Assembly (NCBI GenBank): GCA_022747635.1
Contig: JAKTNV010000023.1
Coordinates: forward strand, 4,093,348-4,157,347
Source of the DNA: Hetaerina americana
Lineage: Eukaryota > Arthropoda > Insecta > Odonata > Calopterygidae
DNA: 64,000 nucleotides
Direction: 5' to 3'
Shown: positions 22,721 to 35,500 of the stretch, piece by piece
Position numbering within the stretch: the first letter of the stretch is position 1
Layout of the letters: each line of letters opens with the position of its first letter
Position numbers and translations under genes: made by a program
The notes under the pieces: model-generated
Seen by the model: only the letters and a program-made list of their open reading frames with translations
What the model was told of the DNA's origin: nothing
Databases searched by the model: none

Positions 22721-24972
22721 CCAGCCTAATTCCACTTCCATGGCCGAGTGGATTTTTCCAAATTTGACATTACCTTACCTAACTTTACTTAGCAAATTTA
22801 ACAAATCTATAATAACAAGGGCAACTAAATAAATATACAGCAGCAAATGCAAAAGCCCTTAACTAATCTTTCAAATTAATCCAGAAGACCCTTTAGTCCA
22901 TCCTGATTATTACTATACTCTAACTCAAGGTTCTAGTCGAGGACACAGGAAATAAGTGTTGGAGATGGCCCCGGTATCCCAAGTTCCAATGTAATGCCTC
23001 AGTGGCATCTCAAGATAATCCCTGCACCCATAAGGGTATAATTTGATGATTCAGGCAAAGGCATCAGCCACCTTGCACAGATTTACTGAACCACTCTCCT
23101 TGCCAGATTTTAACATTAAGATGTTTTGTGATAGCACCTAGTAATGTGTCCAAGTGCAAAACATTTAACAGATTACTTCTTGGTTTCTATATTTGTCAAA
23201 TGAAATACTGTCACAATAATAATTGAAGTAGTACTAAGCATAGGGGGTTCAATCCAGCCAATGGGCAGTGCCTCTGGAGTTCATCGTGATATGTGCACAC
23301 AGCATATTGGCTGCTGCGAGATCATAGGATAATTCCAGGGATCATCAGGATCACTGTCAAACCACCTCATGGCACTCACATTTGTACAAAGTTGAAATTC
23401 ATTACCTAATTTTTCAGAATTATCATTACATTTAATGATTTTCTCAGCTTCCACATAAGGTGGAGATAATCAACTCTTGGGACACCAATCTATTAGTGGG
23501 AGTATTTGATGGCATTCAAGAGCAATGGAAAAATATACCAGTGTTCATTTAACGAAGAGGGAGTACATGCTCTCCCTCAAACACAATCTTGAAAACTGCC
23601 AATTGAAACGGGAGTGAAAATCAAACTGTTCTCAGCACCAGTGCATATGCAAAATTTTGAGCACAGACCCTTGGTCTCACAAGACTTGTATCAACAGACA
23701 CACTAGCAACATTAAATTAACATCACCACCAACTCACTTAGCAGACAGACAAAATCCTACACATGCTAGTATTAATTTTTTACTTCAATAAGAGATATCA
23801 AAAAAGCATCTTTTAAAAGGAACTAATGTACTTTCTTAAATAGCTCTCAAGAAAACATTATGGAGTGTCCTAACTACCAAGAAATTTAGTTGCCCCCCCT
23901 CTGAACAAATTTGTTTTGGCAAATCTCATACATATAGTAATACTCACTGCATCACAAATGATGAGGAATTGTTGGCAAGAACTTTAGGCACCAGGTGTAC
24001 ATATACTGCAGTGTGTAGAAAGATTTTGAATGCAAACAATATACATACACAATATAAGGAAGAAAGCTAAGGACATGATCCAATATTTTCAGGTCAATCA
24101 ACCTTCTGAAAAAATAGCATTGCGCTCTCGCTAAAATGGTCCATCTAAACAAAACTGAGGCCAGTATCACTTCATTTGCATTAAAAATTTACATCTTTGA
24201 TAGAAAACCACTCACTCCACAAGCAATTTTTCTGGACAATCAAGGGAAATAAGAAACAACGCTAAGTATTTTGGAACAAAAATAACATACATACGTAATA
24301 CTACCTTGCACAATGAGTATAATTCATTCTGGAAACTTTCTCACGAAGCGAAAATAATTTTGTTCCAGTAAGCAAAAATCATTTCCAACTTCTCAGGTTG
24401 ATAGTATCCCTTAACTATTTCTTTTTGTTTATCCATATGAGAAGCAAATGCTCAACATCATTGGGACTATTAACTTGTGTAGACATTCTTGTCACTCTCT
24501 TTAAAGAATCTCTCTCATCTGTCCTTCAGGACACTGCAAAACATTGTTGACTGATTGCATGCGAAGACATCGCCACATTCGCACCTCATCACTTATTGTA
24601 CTTTACCTTTCTTAGGTTATTCATTTTCCTTTATGCCTCTCTTATTGAAGCTTTATCACTGGGGATATTTTTAAACCTATGAGCAATAGAATATTTAACT
24701 TAGCACAAAAAATCACAATGTGAACAAGTTTGGAAAAATGCACAATCACTAATTGGAGAGTTCTAAATCCAATTAAAGCAGCAGGCATGAAATTATCCTC
24801 TTGGCCACTCCTTTAGAGTCATTCTTGAACATATTTTTGGTCTTTATCTAAGGGGCCACTGTTCCAAAGCAAAAATGAACAAATTTAGACCATCCAGAAA
24901 AAATATCAAGGCTGGTTTAAAGTAATTATGAACCACTCCCTCAATTTGTCAAATCTTAACCCTAATGCTGCA

Positions 24973-25109
24973 GGGAACATACCTTTTCATTCTTGCTGCA
25001 GTGTTCGGTGGAGAAACTTTCTCTTTCCACACACTCGCTCTCCTTTCTGGTGGAACAAGTTTTCCACCCTCATCAAGATTAGTAAACATGATTAGTGTGC
25101 CTTTTAGAC
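24973..25109 (-). CDS. orphan exon candidate, PPERRASVWKEKV
   Basis: On the minus strand a pyrimidine-rich acceptor (TTTTTTCGTCTAAAAG) is followed by an open frame TLIMFTNLDEGGKLVPPERR, then ASVWKEKVSPPNTAARMKR, ending at AG|GTATGT near 24,979. Composition and splice context look like a coding exon, and it lies between the vig-like gene and the 19.7-kb gene. I found no partner exons with matching phase, and no family is recognised. Confidence 0.3.
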
Positions 25110-28100
25110 GAAAAAAGACTAAATGCTCTTCAAAGATTTTATTGCATGCTATTTGCATTGAAGGCAGTGTGTGAAAAGTTTGGGGATAACATTTTTTTCG
25201 AGTTCTCCATTTTGAACCACAGATATTTTTCTAATGAAGAGCCCTCCTTAGCTACTCTCTCACCTTCCACTTCCAGCAGCAAGGTACTTTACTAAGCAGA
25301 ATTTCCATTTTGACTCCAACTCTGGTAAACAGGAAAACTGTAGCATTACCAAGAATAATACCACAAAAGTACTGTGAATGCATCTCATATATCACCAAAA
25401 TCCAAAAGTATGGTAATCCAAGTAATAGGTAACTAGCATGCATTGAAATTTCATTATGAATGTTTGTCCAAAACTATCCCATCAAGGTTTTTGGTGAATT
25501 TCAGATAACCTAAATTAATTTACTATTATTTAAATCAATCTGAAATTGTTAATGATAAACATTATGGAGAGGTGATACCCCCACTTTTCATCTCGTGTGA
25601 CGAGCAAGTCCCTGGAGATTAAGCTGCAGTTTAAGGGTCTCAAAAAGGGTCAAGTATGGCAAGGATTCCTAAGAAAAATAGGGGTACCTTGGTATCCATT
25701 AGTATTGTTTTATACACTTCAAATTTCCCATTTAAAATGAGTTGGGACATTTTTTCCATTAAATCCATCAATTCCTTTTCCCAGGACAATCCATTCTCCA
25801 GGAATGTTTGATTAATTGGAGAAAATATGAAGAATCCAATCAAGGGTTTGTTTACTGAAGCATGTATATTTCCTCATGGATTTGTGTTCAATGTTATGTT
25901 GGTCTTACAACTATATACTATACATGTTTACTCCGCACAAATCAAAAAGCTACCTTAACATCAGACTACCATCAATGATAATGTTTGCAAGAAAACCTTA
26001 GGAATTCCTTTACATTAAAAAATTTAATTTGCATTGCATAAAATGGTGTTTAATGGTCCCTAATAGCCATGCAGAGCTAATTGATTAGACCCAATTATGT
26101 CGCCAGCTAAATGTCAGTTCAAAATGAATTTATAACAACCGCAGCCGAGTGCTTCTGGATTGCTTCCTTGAGGCTCCTCAGACATTCTATCACTTTTGAT
26201 AACATGTCAGCCAAAAGTGGAATGATTCGAACGTATAAACAGTGCCAAAATTATGTTTTTTCCATGGATGATTCTACACTCTACCCTTAGTTTCAAAATT
26301 AAGGTTACATTCAAAACATTGTTTGACGATCAAGGCATTGGTGATGACCCCAAGGTCTACATTTTACACTTGCTGTTTACAAAGAAATTTACCAAATGCA
26401 GTGAGAAACAAATTTTATTCTCAACTTTCTCATTCACAAATCTGCTCTTAAAGAAAGACAGATAAGAAAAACATTCTGTCCCATGACTTCTGTCATGCCA
26501 AATTAACACAAGGCAAAAAATTTTGAATTGAGGTTAAGGTAACAATACCTCTTCCGTAACACCAACAAACTTGAAACTGATGCAACTAAAAGCAAATCTA
26601 CAGGAGATTGTGTACAAATGCCAGCATAGTATGTGTGTAACACGAAATGTACTGGAGTACATGCAATGATGGTTTTTAGGATGTAAATATGCCATGGCAA
26701 CACATATGACATGTAAAAATACTAGAGACATTCTATCCATCACCAAACAATTTATGAGGATACAAAATTCATTTTTGAAACCCACATACTGTTTGAAACA
26801 ATGATTAGGTACACTGAGTACTAAACAACTGGTAATGCACATCTTTTCAATCACAAATTGCAGAGAGGACTCCTATATGAGGAACATTATTGAGCTAAGA
26901 AAAATATTATGTTATGAGATGTACTTCCACTCTCAATATTATTTCTTGCTACATGTTATGTATACAAACAAATAGAAAATGGTCATGCTGAAATAGTAAA
27001 AATACTGCCACTTCCATGTTAAGTCAGTGAATATTGCATATCACAAAATGATCAACCTATTGGCAATGTATTATCTAGAACAAGTGAAGTACATGGGTAA
27101 ATAACAAATCACAACTTATCATCGATGCAACTAAAGTAAAGTACACGACACTGGTTTAATGGGTTAATTTATTGGTCCCCTTCAGTTCCCTGTACCTAGC
27201 CACTTACTGAGTCAACATGATTAAATTTCCTCCATTCACAACCAATAACACCTCGATGCACAAAGAGCACTTTAATCCACTAGAAATGGGGAAACATTAA
27301 GGATGGACCAATGAAGTCAACATTTGGTGACAAGATCAAAAATTACTTACTACTGCTGAGTAAGCAATTATACAGTTAAATCAAATATATGGAGAAATTG
27401 AAGAAAACTATTGTTCTAGAGAATACATTAGCAATTTTCCTTTATATTCACTCACTATAATGATATTCTATTTAACAATAAAAAAATGAAACAAACTTTG
27501 AATTTGGTGACATTGCTAAAAATTTTGCAGACAGGAAATTTTCATACATGAAAGTTAAGTACCCATGTTTGGTGAGATGACATTACTTAATTATCCACTA
27601 ATGGGAAAGATACACCTTCATGCAGTACTTTTACTAGCATGATGCATGCAACCCTACAGCATTTACTTTCTTATTGCTGGTAAAACTGTGGATCACTACG
27701 AGGGTAAAAAAACTTTATACTTCCACTGTGATCACATTTGGTGACAAATCAAGAGGAAGAGGAGAGGAGAAACCAAGGAGGGAGAAATCAATGATAGAAT
27801 TAAGTTTTAAATAAATTTGAGAAAAATAAAGTCGTATCCGTGAAATGCATATTTACCTCAGCAGTTAACTGAATTGTATAGGTCCTTAGATCACATACCA
27901 AAGAAATTCTTTCCTTCTTCCAACAATAAGTTGCACATTACACCTTCTAGCATGAAAACATTAAAGTGAATTGGCATAGTAGCCAATAATTTACTGCATT
28001 AAATAGAAGAGTAAATGGTAAGGTACAACAGGTAAAAACTAGCACACTGACATAGTTCTTCTCTCAATTCACACCTTTGGGCCCCTAACAAAAACCCCTC

Positions 28101-29520
28101 TCTTAAAGCACAAGGACAATGTTAAAGCTACAGATGTTCAAATCCCAATTGCTCACTTAAAGAGTCATGAAAACGAGATATCAAACATTCAAAATACCAT
28201 AACTGTATTATCAAGGAAACCTATGAGCTAGTTCACCAAAATAATTGCAATGATAAAGTAAAAGGCCAACAAAAAATGTAAGAATACTTTTTCACACAAT
28301 TTAAAAATCAATAGACGGCAGCTTAAAAATGCCAAGGAACAGTGTAATAAGGCTAAACTATACCACCGCATTCTAATTTTATGTACAAATAATTTCATAA
28401 TATAGTTACTCCTGTCAAAAAATAAAGTCAAAACCACAGGGCAATGCATGTCTCACAAAATTATTCGCTCTTATAAAATACCAAACTCAAGTTTATATTT
28501 CAAGTGCCATTTCCATGGAACCAGCACTACCAAATTCATCCAATTTCTTCAGCTCCCACAAAAGCAGAATACAATTATTTTTACATACACAATGCAAATG
28601 ATTACCAATATCATGAAAATGTAAATTCAAACTATTTTACAAATGCAGGGACGCTAGAGGAAAGTGTTCAAGGATACCTCCCATACTAAGTCCAAAAAAA
28701 ATCAAAGACTATGAAAAAACATATCCTCTAAAAAAATATAGATCAACTCATACTTTTGAATATTTTTCAGTATAAATGAGTCTTTTGATAATCGCATAAT
28801 GTAAAGTGGAATCTGAGTCAAATTTAAATGGCATAGTGTTTTATAGATTTCATAGCATTTCAAAATTTACAATTTGAACAGCTGACAAAACTGTTGGTTA
28901 TGAGGGTAAATAAGGAAAAGCTGTACAACATATTGATCACAACTATCGCAAAAATTATCCAGCAGAAATAAAGTTGACAGCTAAGATGAAAACACATTGA
29001 AGACAATAGTAAATATAAAGTATTACACACTCGGATTAACCAAAATTCTCCCATAAATCACAATCAACCACATAGAACAGACTGACTAGTGCAGCCATTC
29101 TCAAGTGTGGCCAAGGAGACTTGAGTCGCCAGCATGAGCACATTACTGCAAGAGCAAAATGGGATCACACTAGCTTAAATTAGCATAATTTTGATCCAGC
29201 CAGTCAATAAAAGTTTCTATTATAATAACAAACTCAAGCGACTAATAACATGAAATACACTTCTGAGGCCACCATGCAAACTCTTGAGAACCACTGTACT
29301 AGAGGACAGGCAGCTTTAATTTGCTGCAAAATCTAGCTAGTCATGCAAAAACATGTCTGTATCATTGACAAACACTCAATTTTAGACTCTCAAGAAAATT
29401 ATTAATACCAAAAAGTTTGAAACAAAATGATCAAGAGCTTCAGGTCACACTGCTGCATTATTTAAAATAACTTAGAGATGACATTCAAGACATTCATATA
29501 AGGGTGTAATTTATTTTTCT

Positions 29521-29583
29521 TTATCCAAGGGATGGAAAGTCATTCTCATCGTCCACCTTGGGAGCACTCTGCCTCACACGAGA
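29521..29583 (-). CDS. SERBP1: vig-like gene: last coding exon, DDENDFPSLG stop
   Basis: 63 nt from a CTTTCAG acceptor to a TAA stop. It encodes SRVRQSAPKVDDENDFPSLG. The acidic-DFPSLG/DFPALA end is the family's conserved C-terminus. AATAAA begins 6 nt beyond the stop; use of that signal would give a very short 3' UTR, so a longer UTR running left of 29.5 kb is equally possible. Confidence 0.93.
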   Translation of the reverse strand, partial: SRVRQSAPKVDDENDFPSLG

Positions 29584-32500
29584 CTGAAAGAAAAAGATAA
29601 AACACTCGAGTGGCTGCAGCTGTCAATGCCTTGAGGACATGGGACAGCTGCTCCCTCCATTATCATGCTATTGCTAACATTTAGATTTACCTACCACCAA
29701 GGCATTAAACTTAGTTACAGTGGAAAACCCCAATTTATTTAGTCTCAAGATGAAAAACCTCGCAACTGAAGGCTTATCCAGTTATACGACTATTCTGCTT
29801 TGGCAAGTTTAATTTGGCATGAAAACCTCCAGCAACAGATATTTGAAATAAAAGTTAAGCAGTTAGCAATTGTGATGTTTTATTTCTCTCATTTAATTAA
29901 GAATATCAGGATTTAATTTACAATGTTGGTCGGAGAAGTCCTATATTTATACGACTAGCAACTTCTTAAGGTCATGATAAATGCCTGTCGTTGTTTCCAT
30001 TCCACGTGCCGATGTGGCACTGGAATTCTCTTCACCTCAAGCTGGGGAATGATGTAATTAATAGATTACCATCACTTGCACCATGTCTACCACGAAGAAG
30101 TACATAATGAATGATAGCCATGCCTAAAAGAGCATATGCTAGGATAATAGGACAAGAACAAAAACATACCCAATAAAATCCTTTTCAAGAAATTCTAGAT
30201 GAGGGAGTGCATTCATAAAAAAGTTAGCAATTCCCTAACCAAGATTCTCTCCAGGTTCACTTCCCAGGATTTAACGAAAGCCACATAATGCTAGGATGGC
30301 GATTTAAAACCTGCCCGATGTACAGAATAAAGATTAAAAATTACATGCGAGTGATTCATTCACCATATGGTCAGTTGCTCAGTATACGAGATCTCAATCT
30401 TGGAATTCAAAGATTAGATTCCCTGAACTCTCCACGAAGTATTGCATCTGGAAGGAAACCGTGGCATGCATCTCCCATGACAGACGCTCAGTGTAGAAGC
30501 AACTTCACTTCTTCCTTTTAAATGCTCAACGGGCAAATGAACCATTATCATCTCCCGTTTTCAGTGTAATTTGCATTCCCTCTCTCACATCTGGTCAATC
30601 TCAAACTTGAAAGACTGGTCATCTGCCTCTCCAGACGCAACTGTTAACTAATATGCACATAATACTTTTGAATATTTCCATCGGTATGCTCATTAAAGAT
30701 GATACTGAAGGGCAAGTAAGGCCCTGTCCATTAAGGGGTGATGTACCTCCAAACAGCAACACATAATCAAGACATCTGTCTTGCTATGCAACACTTCTAA
30801 TTTTCAATTATTACTTGTTGAGCATAACTTTGCATTTCCACCCATCAGAAACACTTACAGATATAGCATTACTCCGAGGTGGCCCATCTGCAGGTGCTGG
30901 AGCCCGTCCTGGGCTGTCCGTCCCTCCGCTGCCTCCATTGGAAGTTGCCGAAATACTAGATGGAGGGGTGTCGCCTCCTGGTCCAACCGGGCCTCTCACT
31001 CCAGGCGGCCCGCCACCACCAACGCGAGGGGACCCACCTCCTCCCCCACCACCACCGCCCATCCTCCCAGGGCCCCCCCTTCCTGTGCCCGGGCGACCCG
31101 TCCCACGCATACCACCCCTCCCTCGCCCACGAGTGCCACGCCTTGAGTCAGCAAAATGGATGTCTATGTCAAGCAGGTGCTTCTGCCGGCCAACACGCTG
31201 GGGGTATTCCGATGCATCATATTCCTGCAATTTATCATGCACCACTTACAATTGGATCCACTTGAAACTCTTACTTTCTTTCATCGTGATATGAAAAATT
31301 TAATTTCATTGGGTCTTGCACATCTCTTGGAATAAATGACCCGATGCCAGAAAACAAGTACTGTAAACACTCAACAAAGCAAAATACAAGTATCATTTCA
31401 AGCTGAAATCTTCGGCCTGTAGCACTTTAAATCCCATGCTTATTCTATAGCACTATTACTCAAGTTAAATATTGTTTATCAAGTAAATGTATGAAACAAA
31501 TCGGAACTCAAAATACGCTCTTCAACACTGACAGTTGTCTTATTTCAGGGAAACCATGATGCTATTTAATGCTCATTAAAATACTCCAAAAATTGAACAG
31601 GTTCGTTAAAGTACAAAGTTCATAATACATTTTGAAAGGTATGGAGACTTGCTCTTGCAGCCAAAGATTAGGCCAAGAGATTAACGAATACCTGAAAACA
31701 CGGCGAATTGACAAGGAGCTATAGTTATGCTATAATTAATTTCCAATTTTCTATGACTTACAGTAGGATGAAATGTCAGCTTTTTGAAAAAATTATTTGA
31801 AGATTTAATCATAAAATTAGTTACAAAAATAGAAAAATGCTGCCTATTCTAGACAATGCAAACAGGTCAGCAGAGAACTTTTCCAATATAGTCTTTTCAT
31901 TTTTCCCCTAACTCCACCGGCAAGCCACTGTTATTTACAAATATTATCACTCAAACATCAGGAATTTGTACAGAACCAACTTCAGTCATCTACAATGGAT
32001 TCTTTGGTTATTGATATAGTTCTTCACAATGAGAAGTTGAAAATTAACCAGCAAGACCCTTTACTTTATGAAGGAATATTTTCATGCCTTTGCCAAAACT
32101 CACGAAGTGGCTTACCTCTTCCTCATCATCTTCCTCTTCCCCCTCTTTCTTCTTGAGAGCATACATTTTCTTCCACTGAGTCATATCTTCGCCCTCTCCA
32201 GCTTTCCGTATATTAAATGTGGGTTTCTGTCTATTGCCTCGCAAAGCTTTCCACTCATCTAAAGTTAGTTCTTGTGGACCTTCCTCCGCAGGACTCGGAT
32301 TTTCAGCATCACCACCACCACCTCCAAGATCCCTGAATGTTAACATAAGTTTGAATCAGGATGAGAACTCATTATGACTGGCACAGCCAATTGTTTTCAT
32401 TGGTATACCATACTTCAACTAAGGATTGGTCAGAAAGCAAGTACACTAAATATTTACGCTATTCACAGCTTTAACTTATTAGGTAATACATGTATTAGAA

Positions 32501-35500
32501 AACCCTGCTGAGTCCAGTATGAAGAGCAGAGGGCAATTGGCAAACAACATGGTTTTCATAACTAGTAACACCTCTAGGTAGCCCCAGGTTAACTCAAGCT
32601 GTGCAAGGCTCGAGGCACCATTTCCTCCCGGGTGAAAGGCACCCCAGGTTAATTAACTGATCTCCATATCCTGAAGCATACATTTCACATGCCGTATGGC
32701 TTAATAATGGGTCAGCTTCAACCTCGCCTATCAAATAAACCTTGATTACTGAGATATCTACCACAATCACTACTACAGGTTTATATGGCCAAGATTTAAT
32801 TTGGCTCATTATAATAACAAGATGTCACATACATAAACAACTTGGCAAGAAAATATGCTGATGGTACAAAATTGAAGTAAAGATATTTTCTTACTTTGTT
32901 TCTTGTGGCTCAGCAGGTACAGGCTCTACTTCTGTCTTTTCAGCAGGCCAATCAGACTGAGGTTCAGCTGCATGACTGGTATTCATTTGATCACTAAAAT
33001 AAATTATCATGAATTATGACATTGTATTTTAAAGAAACACAATTAACCATATCATTAGGCAAACATTTTAATGGCCAATAAAATAAAGTCAGCTATCATA
33101 AACATTATTTTGAATGATTTATGTTATTATAGCGAAGAATATCTTTCAATCCATCAACAAACTTAAACACAAACAGAAAACATAAATCAACGGCAACTCC
33201 ATCTCCTGATATTAAAATAATATAACATTTGAATCTATTACGGAACTAGCATTCAGATCTAAATTATGCAAATTTTACCTTTTTTTTAACTAACCAACTG
33301 CAATCATCTCAATACCAAAACTCACAATTGGCTCCATTCCCAGATTTGGAATAAGAAAATGCATAGTTATAATATATAATGCATAATAGTAAAGACACTC
33401 CATCTATACTATTTCAATGAACTGGCGTTACAGATAGCCTTTCCCTCCTAGCTTAACCGCAATCAAAAAATTTATTAACTTATTGCATCTTATTGGCATT
33501 ATATTTTAACAGATAAAATCATTCCAAATTAAAGTTCAGACACCTACTCCACTGAAAAACAGAACAAGAGCTATTTTCAAAGAAATCTTCTAGTGCATTT
33601 GAGCTAACTCAATCGATGACTACTGTTTGTAACAGACCATTCAAAAAGTCTTTATTCACACCCAGAATACTTTTATCTATGCCATACGCTTCTAGTTTTG
33701 TGAGTGCTTTACAATAAGGTAATTGGTCAATAACCTTATTAAAATCTAGAAAAAGTGCATCCACTGAAACATCGCTCTCTCTTAAAAAAAGGATATCATG
33801 ACCAAAAAGAGAAAGTTGTCTCTCACAGGATTTACCATTTCTGAAACCATATTGGTTATTCATCAACAATTTCCTAGTTCCTTAAATACATAAACAGGTA
33901 TCCGATCTTGACAACGCTCTATTAGAAAATCATTGAGGCACAAAATATCTATTTTTTTGTAAAAAGATCAAAAGGTGACACATAGCAAACATTAAAAATG
34001 ACGAGCATGAGAAATATGGGCAAATTGGCTTTGTGATTGGCTTAAAAAAATTTTAACGAAACATTAGTCTTCATAGGAAATCAGGTGGAAAGCTCAAAAA
34101 TGACATCACATTCATACTTCACATAGAGAAAATTATAAAACCTGACCTTGGGCTAACTTATGATGAGGCAAAACAATGAGTAATAGCAAAACACTGAATG
34201 GATTTTTTTTGCTCAATTTTTAGACTTTTCCTTTGAAATATAGCCCACTACTAAGTTGCAAACAAGCAAAGGCAACCAATCCTACTGTAAAAGAAATCAT
34301 AGATTCACAACTCTGCAAAAGTTATTGTGAATTTTTGCCCAAAACATGCGAGAAAGAATGTTTCGAATCATGTGCTCATTTGAGCCAGTGCATCATTGCG
34401 GAATTACTATGCTCAGAAGTGATATGGCCACAAAAATGCAATAGGGCAAGCAATTGTTCACGTGAAATGCAGCAGTATGGTTTAGAGATTGGGCTGAGGA
34501 CAGGCAGAATGGCATAAAGGCCCAAGAAACATGACTCTGGAGGCAAATTCCATATCAAATAAACGTGATGTGAAACAAGGAGTTAGATAAGAAGAATATA
34601 CTATGGAGCACTACACTTAAGAAGAGGCAGTGCTTTGGGTTTTCAATCCAGCAGGGCGCAATGCTGTGAATATAAACAAGGGCAAAGGAGGGAGAAGACC
34701 ATGGGACATGGGTAGCCTTCAGTCAATTGGAACGTTATACAGAAAGGAAAGTCATGCTTATTAGAATTTAAAGACTAATTCTTTGCACTGGAAACTATAA
34801 CAGAAAAACAAGCTTCGAACTTTGCTACTATTGAATGATCCCTTTCAGACTAATAGAATGATGCCTCAAGTCATAATTTTTGCTTTAAGCTCTCTGAAAG
34901 ATCATAAAATTTACCATAAAATGTAACACGAAAATAACTTTTGCCACTGATTGTGTCAATGAAAGTTGAGATTTCTAGTCCATAACTCAGAGCATCAGGT
35001 GTGTTCAAGTCCAAGTATGTTTGCTGAATCCTTGAGAAATGGCAATTTCCAGAAATATTATCTCCTGTGCCCCGACAGGTAGGATTAAATAGCATAGAAA
35101 CTTCTTCCTCACACACCTTAATGACACCAGATAAAATTAGAGTGTACATATTTCTTTGATATACTGCTTGCCTGGAGTGATATTCACAATTGACTACCTA
35201 ATACCATAACAAAGCATCATTACAAGATTTCAGGAAGCAATTTGCTATGGACGTACGGGAAATGAACTTATTTGGATAATATCATACTCGTATAGAGATG
35301 GATGTATCCAATTGTCATCAAATCCAAGTCAAAAAACACTAAGTTCACATGGATTGAAGTCATTAGTCTATTACTGGGAGATTTATTGGCACAATGAGAC
35401 AAAGAAGCCCCTTTAAAAAACTAATGATTGAATGTATTTAAATAAACTCAAATGTTTGTCGACAAAGGGGGGATCGAGATGGTGCGGGGGCTAACGTACT

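Larger units (their letters stand above)
21091..29520. other. mostly non-coding stretch between the two minus-strand genes
   Basis: Apart from the CpG-rich block at 22.3-22.7 kb and the orphan exon candidate near 25.0 kb, I see only AT-rich sequence with short chance frames. The left-lying 3' UTR of the vig-like gene may extend into its right end. No repeats with recognisable ends. Confidence 0.4.

Noticed and set aside
25680..25815. Helical-looking frame ending MDTK|GTACCC on the minus strand
   Set aside because: The donor is weak, no convincing acceptor precedes it and no partner exon is visible.
30815..31294. 159-codon proline-rich plus-strand frame
   Set aside because: It is the antisense shadow of the Gly-rich exon of the vig-like gene; its Pro runs are the complement of Gly codons.
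34233..34517. Cysteine-rich 94-codon frame suggestive of a secreted peptide
   Set aside because: The cysteines show no known spacing, there is no signal peptide, no splice support, and it is within the intron of another gene.
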